Made by a program: the position numbers and the translations under genes. Below, piece after piece: positions 18,674 to 26,978 of a stretch of DNA of 64,000 nt. The stretch is from Gottfriedia endophytica (lineage in GTDB: Bacteria; Bacillota; Bacilli; Bacillales; Bacillaceae_G): positions 20,787 to 84,786 of the forward strand of contig NZ_JAGIYQ010000016.1 of assembly GCF_017814275.1 (NCBI RefSeq), read 5' to 3'. Position 1 is the stretch's first letter; each line of letters starts with the position of its first letter. Under the pieces are notes generated by a model. It was not told the DNA's origin and did not search any database. It saw nothing but the letters and a program-made list of their open reading frames with translations.

Positions 18674-18713
18674 AAAAAAAGAGTAAATTTAGCAAAAAAT
18701 CGTCTAAATTTAC
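18674..18713 (-). terminator. Orphan terminator upstream of tcyA
   Basis: Stem GTAAATTTAG / CTAAATTTAC with seven T after it on the minus strand, 120 bp before the tcyA start. No gene ends here: the nearest upstream minus-strand gene (19127-19213) has its own terminator. It may be an attenuator in a tcyABC leader. Confidence 0.6.
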
Positions 18714-18767
18714 CCTTTTGATTACCAAAATATTTTCATGGTTACTTATCACTAATTATTTATAAAG

Positions 18768-19024
18768 TTGCTTTCTTAAACATCGGTGCTATTTTAAAAT
18801 GCGTTAGTTGATTACAACTCCAGATTGCTCTCTTCCCGCTATACCCACAAGAGTCTCGCATCTTCCGCCCGAATCAACTTCTGTCTTTTAAATCACAAAA
18901 CCTAAAAGCAACAAAAAAAGAGCCTTTAGAAAAGAGACATCCATGCTAATAAAATTCGCACCATGGCCCATGAAAATAAGGAATTCATCCTATAATGATG
19001 TTCTTTTAACATAATATTTTCATC
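18768..19024 (+). repeat. Family A repeat copy 2, shortened core with 3' extension
   Basis: The core keeps GATTACAACTCCAG and AATCAACTTCTGTCTTTTAA but lacks most of the central hairpin. The stretch 18918-19024 repeats the extension seen at 8396-8494, including GCACCATGGCCCATGAAAAT. Confidence 0.8.
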
Positions 19025-19028
19025 CAAT

Positions 19029-19062
19029 AAAAAAGGCCTTTTACGAATGTGTACGTAAAAGG
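19029..19062 (-). terminator. Terminator of the 28-residue peptide gene
   Basis: Perfect stem CCTTTTACG / CGTAAAAGG, then CC and six T on the minus strand. Confidence 0.8.
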
Positions 19063-19126
19063 TAAATGAAGAGGTTTTGTAAGAAACGATTGTGAGAAAA
19101 GATTTGACTGATTACTTTATTCAATA

Positions 19127-19213
19127 TTATGAATCAAAAATGCAATAACCTACTAAAGTTGAACAAAGTAAAAACAATGTAATGTTAAGTGTAACTGCTA
19201 ATTCACCCATCAT
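19127..19213 (-). CDS. 28-residue membrane peptide
   Basis: A short frame with GGGGGAT ribosome site 3-4 nt before the first of two ATGs (19213, 19210). The peptide has MMGELAVTLNI at the start, one hydrophobic helix ITLFLLCSTLVGYCIF and a stop after DS. A perfect terminator lies 65 bp downstream, so it has the parts of a small independent gene. No family is recognised. It could instead be the coding part of a small RNA. Confidence 0.55.
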   Translation of the reverse strand: MMGELAVTLNITLFLLCSTLVGYCIFDS

Positions 19214-19364
19214 TAATCCCCCATTTATTCGTTATGTGCTTACACTTTTATATTACAACAATTACAAATTCACGGAACATTCTATTTGTTAAGGATTTGT
19301 GAACAATTATACAAAGATTAGCAAAATAACTCTTGGAATAGCCTTGATTAGATGGTTGTTTTTA

Positions 19365-19600
19365 ATAATCTGTTTTCGTATACATTGTTGCTATTTCAGT
19401 ATGTGTAAGTTGACTTCCACTCCAGGATGCTCGCTTTCCTATGGGCGTGAGTTGAGCCTCCTCGTCGCTAACGCTCCTGTGGGGTCTCTCAGCCTTCCCG
19501 CATCTCCCACAGAAGCCTGGGCACACTTCCGTTCCAATCAACGTATGTCTTTTAAATTATAAAACCTAAAAGCAACAATTTTTTAAAAAGAGGCTTTTAA
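19365..19600 (+). repeat. Family A repeat copy 3
   Basis: Full copy: CTGTTTTCGTATACATTG, CCACTCCAGGATGCTCGC, the central GC-rich hairpin, AATCAACGTATGTCTTTTAA and a right end AAAAAGAGGCTTTTA. It fills the space downstream of the aerotaxis gene. Confidence 0.85.
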
Positions 19601-19635
19601 TAAAGTGTAAAATTGTAACTGTATCAAATTATTAG

Positions 19636-20937
19636 TTATGAAATTGCAGTTGCTTCATTTAAGACTTCCGCAGAACGTGTTACCTCTGCAGTTGCTTGGT
19701 AAATCGTTACGATATTCTCTCTTAATTCATCAACTTGCTTACAAATCTCATCCATTGTAACTGTATTATCTTTAGTAGATTGATTTATGCTATTTAGAAC
19801 TTCCCTTGTTTTATTCGTAAATTCTAATCCATATTCCATTTCTTTCTTAACGTTATTAATTGATCCCATGACTTCTTCAGTACATTTATTACTAATCATC
19901 GTTATTGATTTAATCTCTAAAATCGATTTTTTCGTATTTTCAGCTAGTTTTTTAACTTCAGTTGCAACAACTGCAAATCCCTTTCCATGTTGACCAGCCC
20001 TAGCTGCTTCAATAGCTGAATTAAGCGCCAACAAATTGGTTTGTTCAGCAATCTCTTGAACTAGTCTTACAACTTGTTCGATTTCTGCATTTGATTGAAT
20101 TAATTCCCCTAATGATTCCTCAACAGCTTTCATTAAATTAATAATTTCACCCATTTTTTCGTTTGTGTAATCAATCGTTTGTTTTCCGTTTTCTACTAAT
20201 TTTACAGTATTACCAAATTCATTATTAGTATGATGAATGTGACCTTGTACTTGCTCACTATTTTGGGCTAATTTCTCAACAGATGCATTTGTTTCTTCAG
20301 ATATTGCCAGTAGATGTGTACTAGTATTTAACATTTGCTGAGTAATCTCATTTTTAACTCTTAAATAATCTTGCTCCTTTACATTTATACTTTCTATTTC
20401 ATACGCCTGTAAGACTAGTTGTTGTTCTAAACAAAAGATTTTCATAATTGTTGAAAATGCTAAATCAAGTTCCTCTTTTGTTTTTATTTCTGAAGAAACA
20501 ACTACTAGAACTTTATGAAGTAGATGATGAATTGCTCCCATGTACCAACTTGTATCTAATCCAATACGAAAATGTGTTTTAGCTATGTTCCGTCTTTTAT
20601 TAATATAATTTGTATTAATTTCACCATTGAACATTTCAAGTATATGGATTTTTAATGTATTTATTAACTTACTAATAGAACTATATCTTTCAATGATTTC
20701 TTTTAAATGTCGAACCTTCAAAATTGAATCATAAAATGCAGCAGCTAATTCTTGAATGTGTTCCTCAATAATAGGTTTTATCGATTTTAATACTTTTAAA
20801 TCATTTTCACCTAAATTAATTAATGACATCATCTCAATTACTTTATCATCTTGGATAGAAAGTACCACTTGGTTAGAAAGATAATTTTCTAACCATAAAA
20901 TCACTGAATTTTTCCGTGAAGAAAATTTATTAAACAT
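19636..20937 (-). CDS. hemAT: HemAT-type globin-coupled aerotaxis transducer
   Basis: A 433-residue soluble receptor; B. subtilis HemAT has 432. Residues 1-185 are a protoglobin domain with [16 protein letters not shown], whose histidine is the proximal haem ligand, and [11 protein letters not shown] at its end. The rest is the chemoreceptor signalling hairpin with the tip [20 protein letters not shown]. It senses oxygen through haem and controls CheA. No membrane span. ATG at 20937 (MFNKF) follows GGAGGG by 5 nt; a TTG 12 nt upstream overlaps that site. Confidence 0.9.
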   Translation of the reverse strand: MFNKFSSRKNSVILWLENYLSNQVVLSIQDDKVIEMMSLINLGENDLKVLKSIKPIIEEHIQELAAAFYDSILKVRHLKEIIERYSSISKLINTLKIHILEMFNGEINTNYINKRRNIAKTHFRIGLDTSWYMGAIHHLLHKVLVVVSSEIKTKEELDLAFSTIMKIFCLEQQLVLQAYEIESINVKEQDYLRVKNEITQQMLNTSTHLLAISEETNASVEKLAQNSEQVQGHIHHTNNEFGNTVKLVENGKQTIDYTNEKMGEIINLMKAVEESLGELIQSNAEIEQVVRLVQEIAEQTNLLALNSAIEAARAGQHGKGFAVVATEVKKLAENTKKSILEIKSITMISNKCTEEVMGSINNVKKEMEYGLEFTNKTREVLNSINQSTKDNTVTMDEICKQVDELRENIVTIYQATAEVTRSAEVLNEATAIS

Positions 20938-21123
20938 AAGACCCTCCAATTTGTTTTACTAATTTGAATATACTAATAATTACCCCAAATTTCCTATTAA
21001 TATTTCGAAATATTTGTGACATTTTTCACTTATGAGAAATTTCTTAGAAAGCTCAAAAAGGTTCTTTATCATTTAGATGTAATTTATTTTATTAACATAA
21101 GAACTATCCGATTGAATATTCAT

Positions 21124-21158
21124 AAAAAAAGAAGCTAAAAAAATTAGCTTCTTTTTTT
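21124..21158. terminator. Terminator of the BcaP-type permease gene
   Basis: Stem GAAGCTAA / TTAGCTTC with seven or more T on both strands, just after the permease stop. Confidence 0.85.
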
Positions 21159-21162
21159 ATCG

Positions 21163-22581
21163 TTATTTTTGAACAAAATTTTGTTCTTCATATACACTTC
21201 CATTGAGCTTACTATGATTTTTACTGTAACTAAAATAAACAAACAAACCAATGACAATCCATATTCCACATGCTATCCATGTTACTTTTGAAAGATTCAA
21301 TATTAAATATATACATAATCCCGCACTAACAATCGGAAAAACAGGTACGAACGGTACTCTAAATCCTCTTTTAAGTTCTGAATGACGTTTTCTTAAAATT
21401 AAGATTGATAACGATACTAATGTAAATGCTAACAAAGTACCCATGTTAATTAATTCAGCAAGTGTACCAATATTAACAAATCCACCAATCAATGCTGCCA
21501 CTATCCCTGTCATCCAAGTATTTTTAAAAGGTGTCTGGAATTTAGGATGTACTTTAGAAAAAGTTTTTGGTAATAAGCCATCTTTGCTCATTGAATAAGA
21601 GATTCGAACTTGTCCAAATAAAGACACTAATAATACCGTTGTAATCCCTATAATTGCACCAACTGAAATGATTCCTGCAAGCCAATCTTGTCCGACATAT
21701 TGTAATGCAAATGAAACTGGATTAGATAGATTAAGTTTTGTATAAGGTACCATCCCTGTTAAAATTTGTGAAACTGCAATATATAGAATCGTACAAACTG
21801 TTAATGCAGAAATAATACCAATTGGCAAATCACGCTTAGGTTTTCTTACTTCTTCAGCAGCTGTTGCAACTGCATCAAAGCCAATAAAAGCAAAAAATAC
21901 GGTTGCAGCACCAGTTACAATTCCATGAAATCCAAATGGCATAAAAGGATGCCAGTTAGCAGGTTTTACATATTTCGCTCCAGCTATAATAAAAAGTATG
22001 ATTACTGCTAGTTTAACTATTACCATTATATTATTAACTCTTGCACTTTCTTTAATTCCTTTTGATAAAAGAGCTGTAATAATTAAAACAATTAAAACTG
22101 CCGGTAAATCTACTATTCCCTTACTTCCTCCACCAGGTGTTGACGTTATGGCTGCTGGTAAATGGATGCCAAATCCTCCTATTAATGATTGAAAATAAGC
22201 GGACCAACCACTTGCTACAGCAGAAACAGCCAATAAGTATTCTAGCATTAGATCCCAACCAATTATGAATGCCACTAGTTCTCCAATGGTGGCATATGAA
22301 TACGTATAAACACTACCCGATATTGGTACAGTTGAAGCAAACTCTGCATAACAAAACGCCGTTAATGCACATGCTATACCAGCAAGGACGAAAGATAAAG
22401 AAATTGCTGGCCCTGCATGAGTAGCAGCTACAATTCCAGTTAAAACAAAAATACCTGTTCCAATAGTCATTCCAATCCCTAACAAAGTTAAATCAAATGC
22501 ACCTAATGATCTTTTTAACTGACTATTACTACTTTCTTCAAGCATTTTTGAAATTGATTTTTTACGAAATACATTACTCAT
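21163..22581 (-). CDS. bcaP: APC amino acid permease, BcaP-like
   Basis: A 472-residue protein with 12 hydrophobic spans. LGAFDLTLLGIGMTIGTGIF is the APC substrate/Na site of span 1, FAFIGFDAVATAAEEVRKP lies in span 6-7, and RKRHSELKRGFRVP near the end. The closest pattern is B. subtilis YhdG/BcaP, a branched-chain amino acid importer; YfnA-type cationic transporters are alternatives. Promoter and a loose CodY-like site lie upstream. Own terminator. Confidence 0.75.
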   Translation of the reverse strand: MSNVFRKKSISKMLEESSNSQLKRSLGAFDLTLLGIGMTIGTGIFVLTGIVAATHAGPAISLSFVLAGIACALTAFCYAEFASTVPISGSVYTYSYATIGELVAFIIGWDLMLEYLLAVSAVASGWSAYFQSLIGGFGIHLPAAITSTPGGGSKGIVDLPAVLIVLIITALLSKGIKESARVNNIMVIVKLAVIILFIIAGAKYVKPANWHPFMPFGFHGIVTGAATVFFAFIGFDAVATAAEEVRKPKRDLPIGIISALTVCTILYIAVSQILTGMVPYTKLNLSNPVSFALQYVGQDWLAGIISVGAIIGITTVLLVSLFGQVRISYSMSKDGLLPKTFSKVHPKFQTPFKNTWMTGIVAALIGGFVNIGTLAELINMGTLLAFTLVSLSILILRKRHSELKRGFRVPFVPVFPIVSAGLCIYLILNLSKVTWIACGIWIVIGLFVYFSYSKNHSKLNGSVYEEQNFVQK

Positions 22582-22609
22582 GCCAATTCCTCACTTTTTA
22601 ATTATTCGA

Positions 22610-22655
22610 TTTTTTCTGATTATTTAGATTTTATCATAATTCGTCAGACTTTCAA
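22610..22655 (-). promoter_or_regulatory. Promoter and CodY-like site of the BcaP-type gene
   Basis: TTGAAA (22655-22650), 16-bp spacer, TAAAAT (22633-22628). Just downstream AATAATCAGAAAAAA (22624-22610) matches the CodY consensus at 11 of 15 positions. bcaP is a CodY target in B. subtilis. Confidence 0.35.
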
Positions 22656-22805
22656 CGTTTATTTAGAAATTAACAAAAAATGTTACTATTTTACATTTTT
22701 TATACTATTTAGGGTATTTGTTTTAGGTGATTTTTACTACTTATAATCTAAACGCACTAAATTTGAACAATTTTGAGGTGAGTGTCTTATTGTATATTAA
22801 TATGA

Positions 22806-22966
22806 GATAAAGTGAAACTTCCATGAGTGGGGGTTTTTTCATCCCCCACTCATGGCTAGCCCGCCCAATCGGGCTTTTACGGGCAGTTATCCCCCACCTA
22901 TCTCCCTCTTTTCTCTTTGAATCTTGAGGTAGGGGTCTTACTGCCCGCGAATAGCGGGATAAATAA
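22806..22966 (+). repeat. Family B repeat copy 1 (full)
   Basis: Starts ATAAAGTGAAACTTCC, contains a stem of GAGTGGGGG with CCCCCACTC, then GCCCGCCCAATCGGGC and a second hairpin, and ends GCGGGATAAAT. It lies after the 3' end of the CNNM/CBS gene. Confidence 0.85.
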
Positions 22967-22998
22967 TAAACCCGAAGATGTGAAAGTTCATCTTCGGG
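22961..22998 (-). terminator. Terminator of the CNNM/CBS gene
   Basis: Perfect 10-bp stem CCCGAAGATG / CATCTTCGGG, then TTTATTATTT on the minus strand. Confidence 0.8.
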
Positions 22999-23005
22999 CT
23001 TAAGA

Positions 23006-24328
23006 TTAGTTTGCAGGTAAAGCATCACTATTTGTTTTCTTGATTTCTACTAGTTTAATTTGATGTGCATCCATTGAAGTAACTTTAAACTCATAGTCTT
23101 CAAAGAAAATAGATTGACCTTGCTTAATATCATGGTTTTGTGTTAACATCCAACCACCAATTGTGTCTACATCTTCATCTTCCACAAATAGACCAAGAAG
23201 ATCGTTTATTTCTGTAATCAACACTTTTCCTTCAACTATCTTATGTGTATCGTTAATATGTTGGATAGGAGGTTGTTCATCTCCATCATACTCATCACGA
23301 ATTTCTCCAACAATTTCTTCAAGTATATCTTCCATTGTTAATAATCCTGCTGTTCCACCATACTCGTCATACAAAATTGCAAGAGGGATACGTTTCTTTT
23401 GCATTTGTAATAAAAGATCATGAATTGCAATTGTTTCAATTACTTGAATGACTGGACGAGTATACGTAGCTATGTCATACGTTTTATCAACCTTTCCGTC
23501 TAAATAACGAATAAAAAAGTCTTTTACGTTGACCATACCAATGATATTATCTTTATCCTCACCGAAGACCGGGTAACGCGTGTATTGCTCATGTTTAAGC
23601 GTATTTAAATGGTCTTCTAGCTTATCTTCTGCGTAAAGTCCGACAATCTCAGTACGTGGTACCATTATTTCTTTAGCTAAACGATTATCGAATTCAAAAA
23701 TATTATTTAAATATTTATACTCAGCTTGGTTAATTTCTCCATTTTCAAAACTCTCCGAAAGGATTATTCTTAATTCTTCTTCCGTATGAGCTTCTTCTGA
23801 TTCAGAAGCAGGTTTTAATCCAAATAACCCTGCAACAAATCGAGAAGAATGATTTAACATCCAAATAAACGGAAAGGCAATTTTATAAAAATAGATTAAA
23901 GGTGTTGAAAGAAGTAGTGCAACACCTTCAGCTTTTTGAATTGCTACCGTTTTAGGTGCCAGTTCGCCTATTACAACATGAATAAATGTAATCAGGGAGA
24001 AGGCAATAATGTAAGAAATTGTGGTCGCAACCGATGGATTCATGCCAATTTTTTCTGCTAAAGGTTCGATTAAACGAAAAATAGTTGGCTCACCTATTAC
24101 CCCTAGACCTAATGCAGTAACTGTAATTCCTAGCTGACAAGCTGATAAATATTCATCTAAATTTGAAATAACCTTTTTAGCTGCTAATGCACCACGTTTT
24201 TTTTCAGCTACTAGCTGATCAATTCGACTTGAACGAATCTTTACGATTGCAAATTCTGTTGCAACGAAGAACGCTGTAAGTGCGATTAAAAACAAAATCA
24301 TAAACAAGTTAACTATGTCCAATGACAA
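23006..24328 (-). CDS. CNNM/CBS-domain (HlyC/CorC) membrane protein
   Basis: A 440-residue protein: DUF21/CNNM membrane domain with three or four spans (residues 1-190, with GVIGEPTIF and IGELAPKTVAIQ), two CBS domains (IMVPRTEIVGLY, DEYGGTAGLLTMEDILEE), and a C-terminal CorC_HlyC domain. Relatives include B. subtilis YugS, YhdP (MpfA) and YrkA; MpfA exports Mg2+. Neighbouring YugP points to YugS. The start is TTG at 24328 or TTG at 24322. The GGAGGTG site is 25 nt upstream, but a perfect hairpin between them brings it close. Confidence 0.85.
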   Translation of the reverse strand: MSLDIVNLFMILFLIALTAFFVATEFAIVKIRSSRIDQLVAEKKRGALAAKKVISNLDEYLSACQLGITVTALGLGVIGEPTIFRLIEPLAEKIGMNPSVATTISYIIAFSLITFIHVVIGELAPKTVAIQKAEGVALLLSTPLIYFYKIAFPFIWMLNHSSRFVAGLFGLKPASESEEAHTEEELRIILSESFENGEINQAEYKYLNNIFEFDNRLAKEIMVPRTEIVGLYAEDKLEDHLNTLKHEQYTRYPVFGEDKDNIIGMVNVKDFFIRYLDGKVDKTYDIATYTRPVIQVIETIAIHDLLLQMQKKRIPLAILYDEYGGTAGLLTMEDILEEIVGEIRDEYDGDEQPPIQHINDTHKIVEGKVLITEINDLLGLFVEDEDVDTIGGWMLTQNHDIKQGQSIFFEDYEFKVTSMDAHQIKLVEIKKTNSDALPAN

Positions 24329-24360
24329 CCCTGAGAATCGCTTCTCAGGTGTTCACCTCC
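24320..24360 (-). promoter_or_regulatory. Ribosome site separated from UUG start by a hairpin
   Basis: Minus strand: GGAGGTG (24360-24354), AACA, then a perfect stem CCTGAGAA / TTCTCAGG with a GCGA-type tetraloop (24349-24330), then G and TTG (24328). Linear distance is 25 nt, or 5 nt if the hairpin is folded (11 nt to the second TTG at 24322). Confidence 0.65.
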
Positions 24361-24427
24361 TGTATATAAACCGTATTATAGTTAGTCTACTACTCTATAT
24401 TATTACGTACCAGAATCTTATTATCTA

Positions 24428-25111
24428 TTAATCTTCTTCGTTTTGTCTAAAAATTAATATATATTTTACCAATTCAAGAACTGAAATTAAAGCTGCTGCT
24501 AAATAAGTTAATGCTGCAGCCCCTAATACTTTATTTACACCTTCTGCATCACTTTTGCTGATAATCCCATCTGCTAACATAATCTTTTTTGCACGTGAAC
24601 TTGCATTAAATTCAACAGGTAATGTGATTACCTGAAATGCAACAACGACAGAAAAGAAAAGAATCCCTAATCCAATTAGAGAAGTAGCATGAAAGATAAA
24701 TCCAGCTAGTAAAAGTAATGGTGCAATACCACTTGTTATATTTAACAATGGGAATATTTGATGACGTAAAGTCAAAAATCCATAAGATTCTTCATGCTGA
24801 ATGGCATGACCAACTTCATGGGCAGCTACAGAAACTGATGCAATACTTGTTCCGTAGTATACGTCTTCTGATAATCGAACCACTTTAGATGTTGGGTCAT
24901 AATGATCACTTAATCTACCAGGAATCACTTCTACTGGTACATGAAATAACCCACGATCATTTAATATTTTCCTAGCAACATCCGCACCTGTATATCCAAA
25001 AGTTGCTGGTACTTGAGACCATTTTGAGAAATTATTTGATACTTTTGATTGTGCCCAAAGTGATAAACCAAAGGCAATAAAAATAAGTATATCCATAGGA
25101 TGAAAGAACAT
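24428..25111 (-). CDS. yugP: YugP-like membrane zinc metallopeptidase
   Basis: A 227-residue membrane protein with four hydrophobic spans and the zinc-protease motif AAHEVGHAIQHEE near residue 92. It is the neutral zinc metallopeptidase family of YugP. The gene starts 6 bp after the MerR gene stop and lies 99 bp before the CNNM gene, as in the yugS-yugP neighbourhood of B. subtilis. Membrane protein quality control is a reasonable guess. Confidence 0.85.
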   Translation of the reverse strand: MFFHPMDILIFIAFGLSLWAQSKVSNNFSKWSQVPATFGYTGADVARKILNDRGLFHVPVEVIPGRLSDHYDPTSKVVRLSEDVYYGTSIASVSVAAHEVGHAIQHEESYGFLTLRHQIFPLLNITSGIAPLLLLAGFIFHATSLIGLGILFFSVVVAFQVITLPVEFNASSRAKKIMLADGIISKSDAEGVNKVLGAAALTYLAAALISVLELVKYILIFRQNEED

Positions 25112-25117
25112 CGCTAC

Positions 25118-25534
25118 TCACATGTCTCCTTTATTTGAAAATGTGTTTAATGTTTGTACTAACGGAAAAACGTGTTGGTGTAATGTATTTATTAGCACCT
25201 CTTTTTCACTAGAATCCATTAGCTGCAAACCTGTTTTTAATTTAGTTAACTCACATTCAAGCTGAATGATTTGATCAAAAATTGAGTGTACTTGTTCAAA
25301 TACACAAGTATTCTGTAGAAGTTGGTTCTTTAATAATCCTCTAATTTCTTCTAAAGGTATTCTCATCTTCTTACAGTGTTCAATGATGCGAAGGGTATTT
25401 AAAGCTTCCTTTGCATAATATCGATAATTTGATCGTGAGCGTTTTGCTTCAAGCAAACCTAAATTCGTATAATAGTCAATTGTACGTTTCGATACTTGAG
25501 CTATTTCCGCCAATTCGCCGATTCGGTACTCGAT
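25118..25534 (-). CDS. MerR family regulator, non-standard start
   Basis: A MerR-type DNA-binding protein with SKRTIDYYTNLGLLEAKRSR, NYRYYAKEALNTLRII and a C-terminal coiled coil. The family begins MEYRIGELA; here the DNA reads ATC GAG TAC CGA ATC GGC GAA TTG, so the conserved residues lie upstream of the only standard start (TTG at 25513). There is no ATG, GTG or TTG between them and an in-frame TAG. AAAAGGGGGG lies 11 nt before the ATC at 25534. The AUC start is therefore proposed, and the TTG start is the alternative. It precedes yugP. Confidence 0.7.
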   Translation of the reverse strand: MEYRIGELAEIAQVSKRTIDYYTNLGLLEAKRSRSNYRYYAKEALNTLRIIEHCKKMRIPLEEIRGLLKNQLLQNTCVFEQVHSIFDQIIQLECELTKLKTGLQLMDSSEKEVLINTLHQHVFPLVQTLNTFSNKGDM

Positions 25535-25716
25535 CCCAACTGAAGCCCCCCTTTTAAACTATAATACTCCCATTATATATTTTATAAAGTGTACAGTCAA
25601 ACGTGATAGTTTCTTACAGTAATATCGATGATATCAAAAAATTGATTAAAGGAAATTTCATACTAAGTGGCGAATAACTTTTTTCTGTCAATTTTGAATT
25701 AATTGGAGGTGTGTAA

Positions 25717-26676
25717 ATGAAAAGGATCCATTCAGTCTTAAAAAAACTATCCAGTCATCAAAAACCAATAGAAATTCTCCAAATTACAAAAGGATTTTCT
25801 TTTGAAGAAAAATGGAAGGTTTCATTTCATAAAAATGAATCTATTTTCATTAAAATCTATCAATTGGAGAAAAAAGAGATTGCTTATGGAATTTATATTC
25901 ACTTACAAAGTTTTTTAAACTTACATGTTCCAATTCAAATTCCTATTCAATTTATTGAAATACCAGAAGAATCGATTTGTGCTCAAGTTATGAGCTGGGT
26001 TGAGGGGAAAGATGGAGAAGAACTGTTACCGACATTTTCTAGTGAAGAACAGTATCTTTGTGGTATTCAAGCAGGTAAAGCACTTAAAATGATCCATACT
26101 GTTGTTCAAAAAGAAAGTTCTGAAACCTGGAAAACATATCGTTTAAATAAATATAAACGGTATATGACTCTCCTTAAGGAAGCCGGCTATTCATATCCTT
26201 ATATTGAAAAGATAGAGGAGTTTGTAGAAATTTCTAGTCACTATTTGGATAATCGACCAATGCATTTTTTACATGATGACTTCCATCCTTCCAACTTATT
26301 ATTTCACAATCAAAATTTTACAGGTGTTATCGATTTTGACCGGTTTGAATGGGGAGATCCATACCATGATTTTCATAAAACAGCTTTGTTTAGTAGGCGA
26401 ATTAGTATTCCATTTTCCGTAGGACAAATTCACGGTTATTTTAATGGAGAACCTGAAAATGAATTTTGGATGTATTATGCTCTTTATGCCGCAATGATTA
26501 TCCCATCTGATATCGTTTGGACACATAAAGTTATACCAGATAAAATTAACGAAATGTGGGATCGAATTAACCAAATTGTTAACGATCATCAAGGGTTTAC
26601 CTCACCCATGCCTACATGGTACAAGGAAAGCAAAATGGAACATTGGTACATTAGAAAAGCGGAAGCGACTTGGTAG
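25717..26676 (+). CDS. Phosphotransferase family (APH-like) protein
   Basis: A 319-residue protein with the kinase catalytic loop LHDDFHPSNLLFH near 185 and the metal motif VIDFDRFEWGDPYHD near 205, the pattern of the aminoglycoside phosphotransferase/choline kinase superfamily. The substrate is unknown and resistance should not be assumed. GGAGGTGTGTAA precedes the ATG. The last seven residues (RKAEATW) and the TAG stop are made by the first unit of a family C repeat. Confidence 0.75.
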   Translation: MKRIHSVLKKLSSHQKPIEILQITKGFSFEEKWKVSFHKNESIFIKIYQLEKKEIAYGIYIHLQSFLNLHVPIQIPIQFIEIPEESICAQVMSWVEGKDGEELLPTFSSEEQYLCGIQAGKALKMIHTVVQKESSETWKTYRLNKYKRYMTLLKEAGYSYPYIEKIEEFVEISSHYLDNRPMHFLHDDFHPSNLLFHNQNFTGVIDFDRFEWGDPYHDFHKTALFSRRISIPFSVGQIHGYFNGEPENEFWMYYALYAAMIIPSDIVWTHKVIPDKINEMWDRINQIVNDHQGFTSPMPTWYKESKMEHWYIRKAEATW

Positions 26677-26921
26677 CTCTGAAAGGCTTTGGAGCAAAAA
26701 TCAAGAGAAGGGTGCTTTTCCCTTCACTTGATTTTTGTGAAAAGACCGAAGAGCTAGGCGCTGGAGCTAGACATCTAAAAAAGCGGAACGGGCTTGCTTA
26801 CCTCCGAAAGACATTGGAGCAACCAACTAGGGAAGGGTGCTTTTCCCTTCACTTGTTGGTTGTGAAATGGCCGAGGAGGTAGCCCGTGCAGCTAGACAAA
26901 TAGAAAAGCAGAAGCGACTTG
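26653..26921 (+). repeat. Family C repeat, two tandem units and a partial third
   Basis: Unit 1 is 26653-26773, unit 2 is 26776-26898, a partial third is 26899-26921. Each starts GAAAAGCGGAA, has an inner hairpin AAGGGTGCTTTTCCCTT and ends GCTAGACA. The unit is itself an imperfect palindrome (GGTAGCTCT with AGAGCTAGG in unit 1; TTACCTCC with GGAGGTAG in unit 2), so the paired outer arms vary together between units. Confidence 0.85.
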
Positions 26922-26930
26922 AACAAATCA

Positions 26931-26972
26931 GAAAAGGACATCTCCATTCAAAATATAAAATGAAGATGTCCT
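26931..26972 (-). terminator. Terminator of the lipase-like gene
   Basis: Stem AGGACATCTCCATT / AATGAAGATGTCCT with TTTTCT on the minus strand. Confidence 0.75.
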
Positions 26973-26978
26973 AAAGAA

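Noticed and set aside
22741..23028. A 95-codon frame through the family B repeat
   Set aside because: It is made of repeat hairpins and the terminator of the CNNM gene; no ribosome site and no conserved pattern.
25717..26676. Aminoglycoside resistance gene (also 60316-61104)
   Set aside because: Only the general APH-superfamily kinase motifs are present; no resistance subfamily pattern.
26670..26882. 70-codon frame through the family C units
   Set aside because: Repeat sequence only; overlaps the phosphotransferase stop.
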